Positions 24,229-32,028 are shown, numbered from the stretch's first letter. The stretch: 32,232 nucleotides of DNA from Bacteroidota bacterium (GCA_023433225.1 JAEZDQ010000176.1:1-32232), one strand, 5' to 3'. Program-made: numbers and translations. The notes: generated by a model from the letters alone, not told the origin.

Positions 24229-25437
24229 TTAATTTGTTACGCCACAGAAATCCAATACCGTTTGGTTTTCTTTGAAATTCAAGGTTTTAAATTCAGTGTG
24301 TGCTACCAATAAAGCAATGATATCCGCTTTTTCAACTGCTTCTTGGTAATGTGTCAGTTTGAATACTTTGTGTTTATGCACATTGGGTTCCACAATGTAC
24401 ATATCCGCATCGCCCGAATCTTGTAATACCCGCTCCACGATATGGATGGCCGGAGACTCTCTCAAGTCGTCTATATTGGGTTTGAATGCAAGCCCCATCA
24501 AGGCAATGGCCGGTTGGCGGCCGTGTTTGAGTTCGAATTCCAAACGCGCGGTTTTGATTTTTTCGGCGCACCAAAAGGGTTTGTAATTGTTGGTCATCCT
24601 TGCTTGGGCAATCATACGGGATTCCATCGGGAAATCCGAGGTGATGAAATAAGGATCTACGGCGATACAATGCCCGCCTACGCCGCAACCGGGCTGGAGG
24701 ATATTGACGCGGGGGTGTTTGTTGGCCAATAGGATGAGTTCCCAGACATTGATGCCCGCTTTGTCAGAAATCAAAGAAAGTTCATTTGCAAAAGCAATCT
24801 GAACGTCTCTGGAAGCGTTTTCGGTGAGTTTGCACATTTCGGCGGTACGTGCATTTGTAGGGTGGAGTTCTCCTTTGACAAATTTTTTGTAAAACGCACT
24901 CGCTTTTTCAGTAGAAACCTCATTTACTCCACCGATTACCCGATCGTTGTGGACGAGTTCGTACATGACATTGCCCGGCAATACGCGTTCCGGACAATAG
25001 GCGAGATAGATTTTGTCTTTTAATTCAGGGCGCCGTGCAAAAATCAAATCCTTCATCTTTTCGGTGGTTCCGACCGGTGAAGTGGATTCGATAATATAGA
25101 GGTCGCCTTCTTTCAATAAAGGGATGATTCCTTCCGTAGCGGCCTGGACATAAGAAATATCGGGCTCGAAATTGCCTTTGAAGGGCGTGGGCACCACAAT
25201 TAAATAGGTGTCGGCCTGAACGGCTTTGGTATCTGCTTTTAAATAGCCATTTTGTACGGCTTGGGCTACGGCTTTGTCTAATTCCGGTTCTACAATATGG
25301 ATTTTGCCGGCATTGATGGTATCTACCACATGTTGGGAAATGTCCACTCCATGGACGGGTATTTCATTTTGGGCAATCAAAGCGGAGGTCGGTAATCCGA
25401 TGTATCCCAATCCTATGGTGACTACTTTTTGTGTCAT
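24229..25437 (-). CDS. wecC: UDP-N-acetyl-D-mannosamine dehydrogenase
   Basis: WecC-type nucleotide-sugar dehydrogenase, 402 aa from the chosen ATG. It oxidises UDP-ManNAc twice at C6 to UDP-ManNAcA with NAD. The NAD motif is GLGYIGLPTSALIAQ (9-23). PSSM-like blocks are YCPERVLPGN (148-157) and KLTENASRDVQIAFANEL (203-220). The catalytic Cys251 lies in LQPGCGVGGHCIAVDPYF. The frame is open to 25485, but ATG at 25437 directly precedes the NAD strand and is the standard N-terminus. The wecB homologue is just upstream, making the substrate call strong. Confidence 0.93.
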   Translation of the reverse strand: MTQKVVTIGLGYIGLPTSALIAQNEIPVHGVDISQHVVDTINAGKIHIVEPELDKAVAQAVQNGYLKADTKAVQADTYLIVVPTPFKGNFEPDISYVQAATEGIIPLLKEGDLYIIESTSPVGTTEKMKDLIFARRPELKDKIYLAYCPERVLPGNVMYELVHNDRVIGGVNEVSTEKASAFYKKFVKGELHPTNARTAEMCKLTENASRDVQIAFANELSLISDKAGINVWELILLANKHPRVNILQPGCGVGGHCIAVDPYFITSDFPMESRMIAQARMTNNYKPFWCAEKIKTARLEFELKHGRQPAIALMGLAFKPNIDDLRESPAIHIVERVLQDSGDADMYIVEPNVHKHKVFKLTHYQEAVEKADIIALLVAHTEFKTLNFKENQTVLDFCGVTN

Positions 25438-25533
25438 AATGGTAAGCGTTTCATTTTTTATTCTTCGGTTTTGAGCTGAAGGCAAGAAGGTTTAGTCAAT
25501 ACAGTTTACGTTTAGGAGTTTTATTAGACAGGC

Positions 25534-25541
25534 CAAATTTA
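25534..25541 (-). promoter_or_regulatory. Candidate -7 element (TAAATTTG) overlapping the wecB stop, before wecC
   Basis: Minus strand reads TAAATTTG, its first three bases being the wecB stop codon. The wecC ATG is about 97 nt downstream, which would leave a leader of roughly 85-90 nt. No clear -33 element; the match could be chance in AT-rich sequence. Confidence 0.28.
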
Positions 25542-26681
25542 AGCGATTAATTGTGAATTCTTTAGGTTTTTGATAAATTCGACGATTCTTTCACAAGCTT
25601 TTCCATCTCCATAAGGATTGTGGAGCTCGCTCATTTTCCGGTATTTTTCTCGGTTATCCAATAAAGTTTGTGCTTCTGAAAAGATTTTCTCCTTATCGGT
25701 TCCGACCAAGATTACCGTCCCTGCATCGACTGCTTCGGGCCGTTCGGTCGTATCGCGCATCACCAATACGGGTTTTCCGAGGCTGGGTGCTTCTTCCTGA
25801 ACGCCCCCGCTGTCGGTAATAATCAGGTAAGACCGGTTCATCAGCCAAACAAATGCCGGATAAGCCAGCGGGTCGATCAGGTGAATGTTGTTTACTTGAG
25901 AAAGGATTTCATAGACCGGTTTCTGGACATTCGGATTGAGGTGAACGGGATAAATGATTTGGACATCGGGATTCCGCAATGCGATTTCTTTTAAGGCATC
26001 ACAAATCCGAATGAATCCGGCACCGTGGTTTTCGCGGCGGTGGCCTGTCACGAGAATCAGCTTTTTGGCGGGGTCCACTAAATTCCGGAGCGATTCGATT
26101 TCCGGGTTTTGGATATCCTTCACTTTTTCGCTGCTGTAAAGGAGGGCGTCGATGACGGTATTCCCTGTGATTTTGATATCTTCCGGTCGGATGTTTTCCT
26201 TTAAGAGGTTTTCAAAAGACTGGCGTGTAGGAGCAAAATGGTAGTCGGTCAGGCGTCCGGTGATTTGGCGGTTCATTTCCTCCGGAAAGGGAGACCATTT
26301 GTTGTGGGTTCTCAGTCCGGCTTCCACATGACAGACTTTTATTCCGGCATAGAAAGCGGCGAGTCCGGCGACCATGGAAGTCAGGGTATCGCCATGGACA
26401 TAGACATAATCAGGCTTGAATTCCTCTAAGACCGGTTGGAGTCCGGAGATGATATCAGCGGTTAGGGTATTCAGGTTTTGGTTGGGTTTCATCAGGTCGA
26501 GGTCATAGTCGGGCCGGATTTCGAAAAAGTCCAGTACCTGGTCGAGCATTTCCCGGTGTTGTGCTGTTACGCAAACTTTGGTTTCAAAAGAATCTCTATG
26601 CTTTTGAAAGGCTTTCACCAAAGGTGCCATTTTGATGGCTTCCGGCCGGGTTCCAAAGATGATTAGGTTTTTTTTGTTCAT
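25539..26681 (-). CDS. wecB: UDP-N-acetylglucosamine 2-epimerase (non-hydrolysing)
   Basis: WecB, 380 aa. It interconverts UDP-GlcNAc and UDP-ManNAc, giving the substrate of the WecC homologue downstream. Signatures are FGTRPEAIKMAPLVKAF at the N-terminus, VHGDTLTSMVAGLAAF, VEAGLRT, LVTGHRRENHG and the UDP-binding SGGVQEEAPSLGKPVLVMRD with TERPEA. It lies 3 nt after ugd. A second, distinct 2-epimerase homologue is at 30,791-31,927; this one is the closer match to canonical WecB. Confidence 0.96.
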   Translation of the reverse strand: MNKKNLIIFGTRPEAIKMAPLVKAFQKHRDSFETKVCVTAQHREMLDQVLDFFEIRPDYDLDLMKPNQNLNTLTADIISGLQPVLEEFKPDYVYVHGDTLTSMVAGLAAFYAGIKVCHVEAGLRTHNKWSPFPEEMNRQITGRLTDYHFAPTRQSFENLLKENIRPEDIKITGNTVIDALLYSSEKVKDIQNPEIESLRNLVDPAKKLILVTGHRRENHGAGFIRICDALKEIALRNPDVQIIYPVHLNPNVQKPVYEILSQVNNIHLIDPLAYPAFVWLMNRSYLIITDSGGVQEEAPSLGKPVLVMRDTTERPEAVDAGTVILVGTDKEKIFSEAQTLLDNREKYRKMSELHNPYGDGKACERIVEFIKNLKNSQLIA

Positions 26682-26684
26682 GTC

Positions 26685-28010
26685 TTATTTTTGAGGTATT
26701 CCAATCCCGTAATATTGGAATCCATTTTCGTTCAAATAGGCAATTTCATAGATGTTTCGACCGTCAAACACGATTTTGTTTTTCAGTAATTTTCCCACTA
26801 CTTCCCAGTTTGGCATTCTGAATTCCGGCCATTCGGTTACCAAAAGCAGGGCATCGGCGTTGAGGCAGGCATCGTAAGCGTCTCGGCAGTATGTGATTTT
26901 ATCATGGAGATAAAAATCCTGAGCATGTTGCATGGCAACGGGGTCATAAGCTCTTACTTCGGCTCCCAGCTTTTTAAGCTCATTGATTATAATCAGGGAA
27001 GGCGCTTCGCGCATATCATCGGTATGAGGCTTGAAGCTCAGACCCCAGATTGCGAAGGTCATTCCGCGGAGATTCTTTCCAAAATGTTTTTTGATTTTTT
27101 CAATTATGATGTATTTCTGATCATCGTTTACATCTTCCACGGCTTGCAACACCCGGAGTTCATATCCATACTGGCGAGCGGTTTGGATGATGGCTTTCAC
27201 GTCTTTAGGGAAGCAGGATCCGCCGTAGCCAACACCCGGGTAGATGAATTTGTTACCAATCCTCGGGTCGGAACCGATTCCTTTGCGTACCATATTTATA
27301 TTGGCACCAACTTTTTCACAGAGATTGGCGATGTCGTTCATAAAGCTGATTTTAGTGGCCAACATCGCATTGGCTGTGTATTTGGTCATTTCAGCAGAAG
27401 GAATGTCCATGAAAACCATTCTTTCCCCACTCAACTGGAAAGGTTTGTATAGTCTGTGCATGAAATCCCTTGCACGGTTGTCCTCTGTTCCAATGACGAT
27501 GCGATCGGGTTTGAGGAAGTCTTCAACGGCCGCCCCCTCTTTAAGGAACTCTGGGTTGGAGGCGACGGAAAACTCCAAATCCGAATGACGTACATCAAGG
27601 GCTTTTTGAATTTCGGATTTTACTAAGGCTCCGGTGCCAACCGGAACAGTACTCTTGGTAGCCACGACGAGGTAGTCGTTCATTTTTTCACCTATTTCCC
27701 GGGCTACTTCGAGGACATAGGTCAGATCAGCAGAGCCGTCTTCGCCGGGAGGTGTTCCTACTGCAATGAATACCACTTCGCTGCCCTGAATAGACTCTTC
27801 TAAATCGGTGGTAAAATGCAAGCGACCGTTTTTGTAATTCCGCTCTACAAGCTCTTCAAGTCCCGGTTCATAGATGGGGATGATGCCGTTTTCGAGTTTT
27901 TCTATCTTTTGCGCATCAATGTCCACACAAACAACCTGAATCCCGACATCAGCTAAACAAGTTCCCGAAACCAGTCCTACATAACCTGTGCCTACTACCG
28001 TGATTTTCAT
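26685..28010 (-). CDS. ugd: UDP-glucose 6-dehydrogenase
   Basis: A 441 aa UDP-glucose/GDP-mannose dehydrogenase of the Ugd/TuaD type, producing UDP-glucuronate. NAD motif GTGYVGLVSGTCLADVG (7-23); STVPVGTG; SNPEFLKEGAAVEDFLKPDR (151-170), a UDP-Glc dehydrogenase hallmark; catalytic Cys266 in GVGYGGSCFPKDVKA; C-terminal FAIWGLSFKPHTDDMREAPS. The single most informative feature against WecC or TviB types is NPEFL(K/R)EG. It is preceded by a 100 nt gap with an interspersed repeat and followed by wecB after 3 nt. Confidence 0.96.
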   Translation of the reverse strand: MKITVVGTGYVGLVSGTCLADVGIQVVCVDIDAQKIEKLENGIIPIYEPGLEELVERNYKNGRLHFTTDLEESIQGSEVVFIAVGTPPGEDGSADLTYVLEVAREIGEKMNDYLVVATKSTVPVGTGALVKSEIQKALDVRHSDLEFSVASNPEFLKEGAAVEDFLKPDRIVIGTEDNRARDFMHRLYKPFQLSGERMVFMDIPSAEMTKYTANAMLATKISFMNDIANLCEKVGANINMVRKGIGSDPRIGNKFIYPGVGYGGSCFPKDVKAIIQTARQYGYELRVLQAVEDVNDDQKYIIIEKIKKHFGKNLRGMTFAIWGLSFKPHTDDMREAPSLIIINELKKLGAEVRAYDPVAMQHAQDFYLHDKITYCRDAYDACLNADALLLVTEWPEFRMPNWEVVGKLLKNKIVFDGRNIYEIAYLNENGFQYYGIGIPQK

Positions 28011-28046
28011 TTTTTTGTTTCGTTTTATTTAATTCTTTTTATACTT

Positions 28047-28107
28047 CCTTCGACCCTTCGACCCTTCGACAGGCTCAGGGTGACGCGCCTCGGGCTCAGG
28101 GTGACGA
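28047..28107 (-). repeat. Expanded copy of the short interspersed repeat between tviB and ugd
   Basis: On the minus strand the sequence begins 4 nt after the tviB stop with GTCACCCTGAGCC, then repeats GTCACCCTGAGCC, continues TGTCGAAGGG and ends with two further TCGAAGG units. It is a partly duplicated version of the repeat at 21,441-21,475. It occupies most of the 100 nt gap ahead of ugd and may act as an mRNA hairpin or be a non-autonomous mobile repeat. Confidence 0.75.
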
Positions 28108-28110
28108 GTC

Positions 28111-29430
28111 TCATAATTTTAAATCCGCTTTGTCGTTTAGGATTCCTTTCACGTCATAAATGATGGCGGTTTCCTTTTTGAGGGCATCAAAATCGAGCTC
28201 CCTGAATTCGTCGTGGGCCACACCCAAAATAATTGCGTCAAAAGCCTCACCCCCTTGCCCCCTCTCCGAAGGAGATGGGGAATTGAAGCAGTCCTCTATT
28301 TGTTGGCTGCTTTTGATTCCATATTCGTGCATGACTTCTTCGGGGTTTGCCCAAGGGTCGTAGGTGGTTACTTTTACCGAATAGCTTTCCAATGCTTCGA
28401 TGACATCTACTATTTTGGTGTTGCGGACATCGGGGCAGTTCTCCTTGAAGGTTACGCCCAGCATCAGGATTTCTGCGCCGTTTACCTTGATGCCTTTCTT
28501 AATCATACATTTAATGACTTGGGAGGCTACGTATTCGCCCATCGAATCGTTGACCTTTCTACCCGCCAGAATGATTTCCGGGTGGTAGCCGTGTTCCTGG
28601 GCTTTCTGGGCTAAGTAATAGGGATCCACGCCGATACAGTGGCCACCTACCAAGCCGGGTTTGAACGGCAGGAAGTTCCATTTGGTGCCGGCCGCTTCGA
28701 GCACGGCTTGGGTATCGATGTCGAGGATATTGAATATTTTGGCCAATTCATTGACAAAGGCGATGTTGATGTCGCGCTGGGAATTTTCAATCACTTTGGC
28801 CGCTTCCGCGACCTTGATGGTCGGAGCCAAATGGGTGCCCGCCTTGATGACGGATTTGTACAATTCATTGACTTTTTCGCCTACTTCAGGTGTAGAGCCC
28901 GAAGTGACTTTGAGAATTTTTTCAACGGTGTGTTCCTTGTCGCCCGGATTGATTCTTTCCGGGGAATAGCCCGCAAAAAAATCTTGGTTGAACTTCAAAC
29001 CTGAAACCCTTTCCACTACGGGGATACAATCTTCTTCGGTCGCACCGGGGTAAACCGTGGACTCGTATATGACGATATCGCCGGGGTTTATCACTTTGCC
29101 GACGGTTTCGCTGGCTTTGATGAGGGGGGTCAAATCGGGGCGGTTGTTTTTATCGACCGGTGTGGGGACGGTTACGACATAATAATTGCAGTCCCTGATT
29201 TCGTCCAATTGGTTGGTGATGTACAGGCCTTTGGGTTGATCGGGGTTATCGACGAGTACCGATTGCAGGATTTCGTCGTCCACTTCGAGGGTGGAATCGG
29301 TACCTGAACGGAGTTCATCAATACGGGTTTGGTTGATGTCGAAGCCGATGGTATTGTATCGGGAGGCGAATAACCTTGCCAAGGGCAATCCTACGTATCC
29401 CAGTCCGATGATGGCTATTTTGGTGTTCAT
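28111..29430 (-). CDS. tviB: UDP-N-acetylhexosamine 6-dehydrogenase (TviB/WbpO type) carrying an in-frame repeat insertion
   Basis: A 439 aa dehydrogenase closely resembling Vi-antigen TviB, which makes UDP-GlcNAcA (or UDP-GalNAcA in WbpO-like enzymes). It has GLGYVGLPLARLFASR (9-24), YESTVYPGATEE (122-133), AGYSPERINPGD (153-164), VIENSQRDINIAFVNELA (213-230), catalytic Cys265 in VGGHCIGVDPYY and FKENCPDVRNTK (328-339). In the C-terminal UDP-binding domain the loop between EYGIK and FDAIILGVAHDEF is longer than in TviB: residues 384-396 (SPSPSERGQGGEA) are encoded by a repeat hairpin at 28,244-28,283. The insert lies in a surface loop far from the catalytic Cys, so activity may survive. The next gene downstream is ugd, and upstream is a TviC-like epimerase. 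Confidence 0.92.
   Translation of the reverse strand: MNTKIAIIGLGYVGLPLARLFASRYNTIGFDINQTRIDELRSGTDSTLEVDDEILQSVLVDNPDQPKGLYITNQLDEIRDCNYYVVTVPTPVDKNNRPDLTPLIKASETVGKVINPGDIVIYESTVYPGATEEDCIPVVERVSGLKFNQDFFAGYSPERINPGDKEHTVEKILKVTSGSTPEVGEKVNELYKSVIKAGTHLAPTIKVAEAAKVIENSQRDINIAFVNELAKIFNILDIDTQAVLEAAGTKWNFLPFKPGLVGGHCIGVDPYYLAQKAQEHGYHPEIILAGRKVNDSMGEYVASQVIKCMIKKGIKVNGAEILMLGVTFKENCPDVRNTKIVDVIEALESYSVKVTTYDPWANPEEVMHEYGIKSSQQIEDCFNSPSPSERGQGGEAFDAIILGVAHDEFRELDFDALKKETAIIYDVKGILNDKADLKL
28244..28283 (-). repeat. Interspersed hairpin repeat inside the tviB-type coding region
   Basis: A near-palindrome on the plus strand, CCCTCTCCGAAGGAGATGGG with flanking CTCACCCCCTTG, forms an inverted repeat of about 9 bp around a GAA loop with one unpaired base. 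It is read in frame as SPSPSERGQGGEA in the dehydrogenase. The same kind of sequence is, from memory, a common intergenic short repeat in Bacteroidota. Here it has no stop codon and adds about 14 codons without a frameshift. Confidence 0.75.
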
Positions 29431-29455
29431 ATAATTAGATTCTTGTTATCGTTTG

Positions 29456-29463
29456 CAAATATA
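29456..29463 (-). promoter_or_regulatory. Candidate -7 element (TATATTTG) before tviB
   Basis: Minus strand reads TATATTTG, an exact TAnnTTTG match, 25 nt before the ATG at 29,430. The -33 region is GC-rich and lacks a clear TTG at the usual spacing. A secondary promoter inside the operon is possible. Confidence 0.38.
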
Positions 29464-29516
29464 AGGGTTTCAGGCAAGCAGCAGGGTATCCTGAAGACTG
29501 TTGAAACCCAAGTTGG

Positions 29517-30503
29517 TTATAAATTTTCATAATACCATTTCACTGCTTCCTGCAATCCTTTTTCCATAGAGAATTCAGGTGAATAGCCGAGCAGTGTCCG
29601 GGCTTTGTCAATCGAAGCGAGTGAATGCGGAACATCCCCTTTGCGGTTGGGGCCGTAAATCACTTCCACTTCTTTTATTTTAGCGTCAAATTCAGCCAAT
29701 TCTCTTTTCAGCAGCCTTACCAAATCGTTCAAAGTGGTACGCTCCCCAAAAGCTACGTTGTAAACCTGGTTGAGTGCGGATTCATTTTCACTGCTGATGC
29801 TGAGCAGGTTCATTTGAACCACATTGTCTATATAGGTAAAATCGCGTGAATATTCACCGTCCCCATTGATGGTGGGGGATTCGTATTTCATGAATTGCAT
29901 TACGAACTTGGGGATGACGGCGGCATAGGCACCATTGGGATCCTGCCGACGGCCAAATACGTTGAAATACCGCAGGCCAATCGTATCCAAGCCGTAGGTA
30001 CGTTTGAAATTATCCGCATACAATTCATTGACATATTTGGTAATCGCATAGGGGGAGAGGGGCTTTCCGATGACATCTTCTATTTTTGGAAGGCTTTCGG
30101 AATCGCCATAGGTTGAAGAACTCGCGGCATAGACAAAGCGTTTCACCCCGGCATCGCGGGAGGCGACGAGCATGTTCAAAAACCCCGAAACATTGACTGC
30201 ATTAGAAGTCACCGGGTCTGCGATGGAGCGGGGAACCGAACCCAGTGCCGCCTGGTGGAGTACAAATTCCGCACCCGCCACTGCTTTTTCACAATCCGCA
30301 GGATTCCGGATATCGCCTACCAGAAGGGTAAATTTGGGGTGGTTGAGCAAATGCTGGATGTTGGAAGGCTTCCCCGTCGCAAAGTTGTCGAGGCAAACCA
30401 CCTCATTGTCAAGCGCGAGAAGGGCGTCACAAAGGTTGGAGCCAATGAATCCGGCTCCGCCGGTAACTAAAATCTTTTTGCCCCGGACATGGTTAGTTTT
30501 CAT
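29517..30503 (-). CDS. tviC: UDP-N-acetylglucosamine(uronate) 4-epimerase (TviC/WbpP type)
   Basis: A 328 aa extended SDR. GGAGFIGSNLCDALL (15-29) binds NAD. The catalytic Ser triplet is in YAASSSTYGDSE (125-136), and Tyr152-x3-Lys156 is in SPYAITKYVNELYADNF. LRYFNVFGRRQDPNGAYAAV is a signature shared by WbpP/TviC, whose members epimerise N-acetylated UDP-hexosamines or hexosaminuronates at C4. Next to the TviB-type dehydrogenase it would provide UDP-GalNAcA. There is an 86 nt gap to tviB with a promoter-like TATATTTG. UDP-Glc 4-epimerase (GalE) is the alternative. Confidence 0.9.
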   Translation of the reverse strand: MKTNHVRGKKILVTGGAGFIGSNLCDALLALDNEVVCLDNFATGKPSNIQHLLNHPKFTLLVGDIRNPADCEKAVAGAEFVLHQAALGSVPRSIADPVTSNAVNVSGFLNMLVASRDAGVKRFVYAASSSTYGDSESLPKIEDVIGKPLSPYAITKYVNELYADNFKRTYGLDTIGLRYFNVFGRRQDPNGAYAAVIPKFVMQFMKYESPTINGDGEYSRDFTYIDNVVQMNLLSISSENESALNQVYNVAFGERTTLNDLVRLLKRELAEFDAKIKEVEVIYGPNRKGDVPHSLASIDKARTLLGYSPEFSMEKGLQEAVKWYYENL

Positions 30504-30790
30504 TCAGTTTTGGTTTTGAGTCAGTCAATCAGCTAAATACCGGGCAAATTTACACCAATCTTTAGATATATTGTTAAAATCGTTTAATAATTTGGGTATT
30601 GGGGCAGGCAGAAAAGGAGGAAAACTGTCCGATTGGATTTAAAAGATTTACTGCGCCAATTACATTTGGCCAAAACAAAATCAATGGGATTCGAAGCCCA
30701 TGTAAATATTTTGAATGAGGGTTGTACAATCAGATGTTCTGCAAATTTACAGATTATTCCTGTTTTGAATCAGGGGTGTTACCATTGGTT
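30504..30790. other. Largest non-coding gap (287 nt) between the wbjD-like and tviC-like genes
   Basis: No convincing gene is seen. It holds two minus-strand TAAATTTG matches (30,545-30,552 and 30,742-30,749), an 18 bp near-perfect palindrome at 30,684-30,701 (ATGGGATTCGAAGCCCAT, one mismatched pair around TTCGAA) and a 10 bp palindrome TTTGGCCAAA at about 30,665-30,674. These could be a promoter and operator region for the genes downstream. The short plus-strand open frame across it has no recognisable product. Confidence 0.5.
30545..30552 (-). promoter_or_regulatory. Candidate -7 element (TAAATTTG) before the tviC-like gene
   Basis: Minus strand reads TAAATTTG (TAnnTTTG), about 41 nt before the ATG at 30,503, in the largest intergenic gap of the window. 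No convincing -33 TTG at 17-23 nt is visible. Confidence 0.38.
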
Positions 30791-31927
30791 TTATTCTTCA
30801 CTCCAAACCGTTCTTTTCACATAATCTGTATAGGAAAGGATGATTCTGACCAGTTTCTCGGAAACATTTGGCATGGAATAATCGGCTACTTGTCTGAAGT
30901 TTCGTTTTTCGCCTACTACTTGTCTTAATACCTGGACTAAACCTTGTAAAATCCTTTCCGGTGATAGACCGACCATCATTACTGAAGCTTCTTCCATGGC
31001 TTCCGGGCGCTCGTGTGCCTGACGGATGTTCAAAGCTCGGAAGTTCAAAATAGAGGATTCTTCGGAAATGGTTCCCGAGTCCGAAAGCACCGCATAGGAA
31101 TGCATTTGCAGTGCATTATAGTCATGGAAACCAAGCGGTTTTAAAAATTGAATTTCAGGACGCATTTCTATCTGCATCTTATCAATCATATTTCGGGTAC
31201 GGGGATGGGTTGAAACAATGATTGGATATTGATAATTTTTAGCGATGGCATTGAGCGAGTCCATCAGCCCTTTGAAATTCTTCTCTGAATTGATGTTTTC
31301 TTCTCTGTGTGATGAAATTACAAAATATTTTCCTTTTTCCAAGTTCAATTTGTTCAAAACATCGGAAGCTTGGATTTGGGGCAAATAATGGTGTAGCACC
31401 TCATACATAGGTGAACCGGTCTTGATGATTCTATCGGCGGGAAGCCCTTCTTTCAGTAAATATTCCCTGGCGATATCGGAATAGGTTAAATTGATATCCG
31501 CCGTATGGTCTACAATTTTGCGGTTGGTTTCTTCGGGAACCCTCTGGTCGAAGCAACGGTTTCCGGCTTCCATGTGGAAAATCGGGATTTTTCTTTTTTT
31601 GGCCGCAATGGCACACAAACAAGAATTGGTGTCACCCAGCACCAAAAACGCATCCGGTTTTTCTGATTCTAAAACCGGATCGATATTGATCAGGATTTGT
31701 CCTGCGGTGGTGGTGGCATTGTTCCCGGCGGCATTTAAAAAATGATCCGGTTTGCGGATCCCTAAATCTTCGAAAAAGACTTCGTTTAATTCGTAATCGT
31801 AGTTTTGGCCGGTGTGGACTATAGTATGTTCGATGGCTTCAGAAGCATCTAAGGCCGATAATACCCTTGATAAACGGATGATTTCGGGGCGGGTGCCGAC
31901 GACGGTCATTACTTTTAGTTTGTTCAT
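30791..31927 (-). CDS. wbjD: UDP-N-acetylglucosamine 2-epimerase family, WbjD/Cap5G/FnlC-like
   Basis: A 378 aa non-hydrolysing 2-epimerase homologue distinct from the WecB at 25,539. It has TVVGTRPEIIRLSRVLSAL instead of the PEAIKMAP of WecB, and HTGQNYDYELNEVFFEDLGI, FHMEAGNRCFD, SSHREENINSEKNF and SDSGTISEESSILNFRALNI with ERPEAMEE. These variants are the ones I associate with WbjD/Cap5G, which epimerises UDP-2-acetamido-2,6-dideoxy-L-talose to UDP-L-FucNAc (FnlC gives UDP-L-QuiNAc relatives). Partner genes fnlA/wbjB and fnlB/wbjC are not in the window and might lie beyond its right edge. Substrate call is moderate. Confidence 0.85.
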   Translation of the reverse strand: MNKLKVMTVVGTRPEIIRLSRVLSALDASEAIEHTIVHTGQNYDYELNEVFFEDLGIRKPDHFLNAAGNNATTTAGQILINIDPVLESEKPDAFLVLGDTNSCLCAIAAKKRKIPIFHMEAGNRCFDQRVPEETNRKIVDHTADINLTYSDIAREYLLKEGLPADRIIKTGSPMYEVLHHYLPQIQASDVLNKLNLEKGKYFVISSHREENINSEKNFKGLMDSLNAIAKNYQYPIIVSTHPRTRNMIDKMQIEMRPEIQFLKPLGFHDYNALQMHSYAVLSDSGTISEESSILNFRALNIRQAHERPEAMEEASVMMVGLSPERILQGLVQVLRQVVGEKRNFRQVADYSMPNVSEKLVRIILSYTDYVKRTVWSEE

Positions 31928-31944
31928 GGTTTTATTTTATAAGG

Positions 31945-31952
31945 CAAAAGTA
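31945..31952 (-). promoter_or_regulatory. Candidate Bacteroidota -7 element (TACTTTTG) before the wbjD-like gene
   Basis: Minus strand reads TACTTTTG, matching the TAnnTTTG consensus, 17 nt before the ATG at 31,927. A clear TTG at -33 is not seen, so support rests on the -7 match and position after the four-helix-bundle gene. Confidence 0.35.
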
Positions 31953-31983
31953 AAAAGGTAAAAGGTAAATGTAGGGGATTTAT

Positions 31984-32019
31984 TTAGCTATTTGCTATTA
32001 GCGGTCAGCCATCAGCTAA
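31984..32019. repeat. Imperfect inverted repeat between the four-helix-bundle gene and the wbjD-like gene
   Basis: Ends TTAGCT (31,984-31,989) and AGCTAA (32,014-32,019) are exact inverted copies. The interior (ATTTGCTATTAGCGG / CAGCCATC) pairs only partly. It starts about 10 nt after the stop codon of the four-helix-bundle gene. It could be a weak transcript hairpin or a remnant of a small repeat; no U-tract follows, so a strong intrinsic terminator is not supported. Confidence 0.45.
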
Positions 32020-32028
32020 CCTTAATAG

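Noticed and set aside
25438..25485. N-terminal extension of WecC
   Set aside because: The NAD-binding strand directly follows the ATG at 25,437; the extension is unlike family N-termini.
26904..27452. 182-codon plus-strand open frame opposite ugd
   Set aside because: Ugd on the minus strand has all family motifs; the plus-strand translation has no recognisable domain and is a long antisense shadow favoured by the GC-richer codons here.
28047..28107. CRISPR-like or tRNA-like reading of the repeated TCGAAGG units
   Set aside because: Units are only 7-20 nt, without regular spacers, and no cas genes or cloverleaf arms are visible.
28213..28614. 133-codon plus-strand open frame opposite the TviB-type gene
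   Set aside because: It mirrors the dehydrogenase coding region and the repeat; no family features.
30633..30824. 63-codon plus-strand open frame in the largest gap
   Set aside because: No homology recognised, runs into the wbjD-like gene antisense, and no ribosome-binding or promoter evidence.
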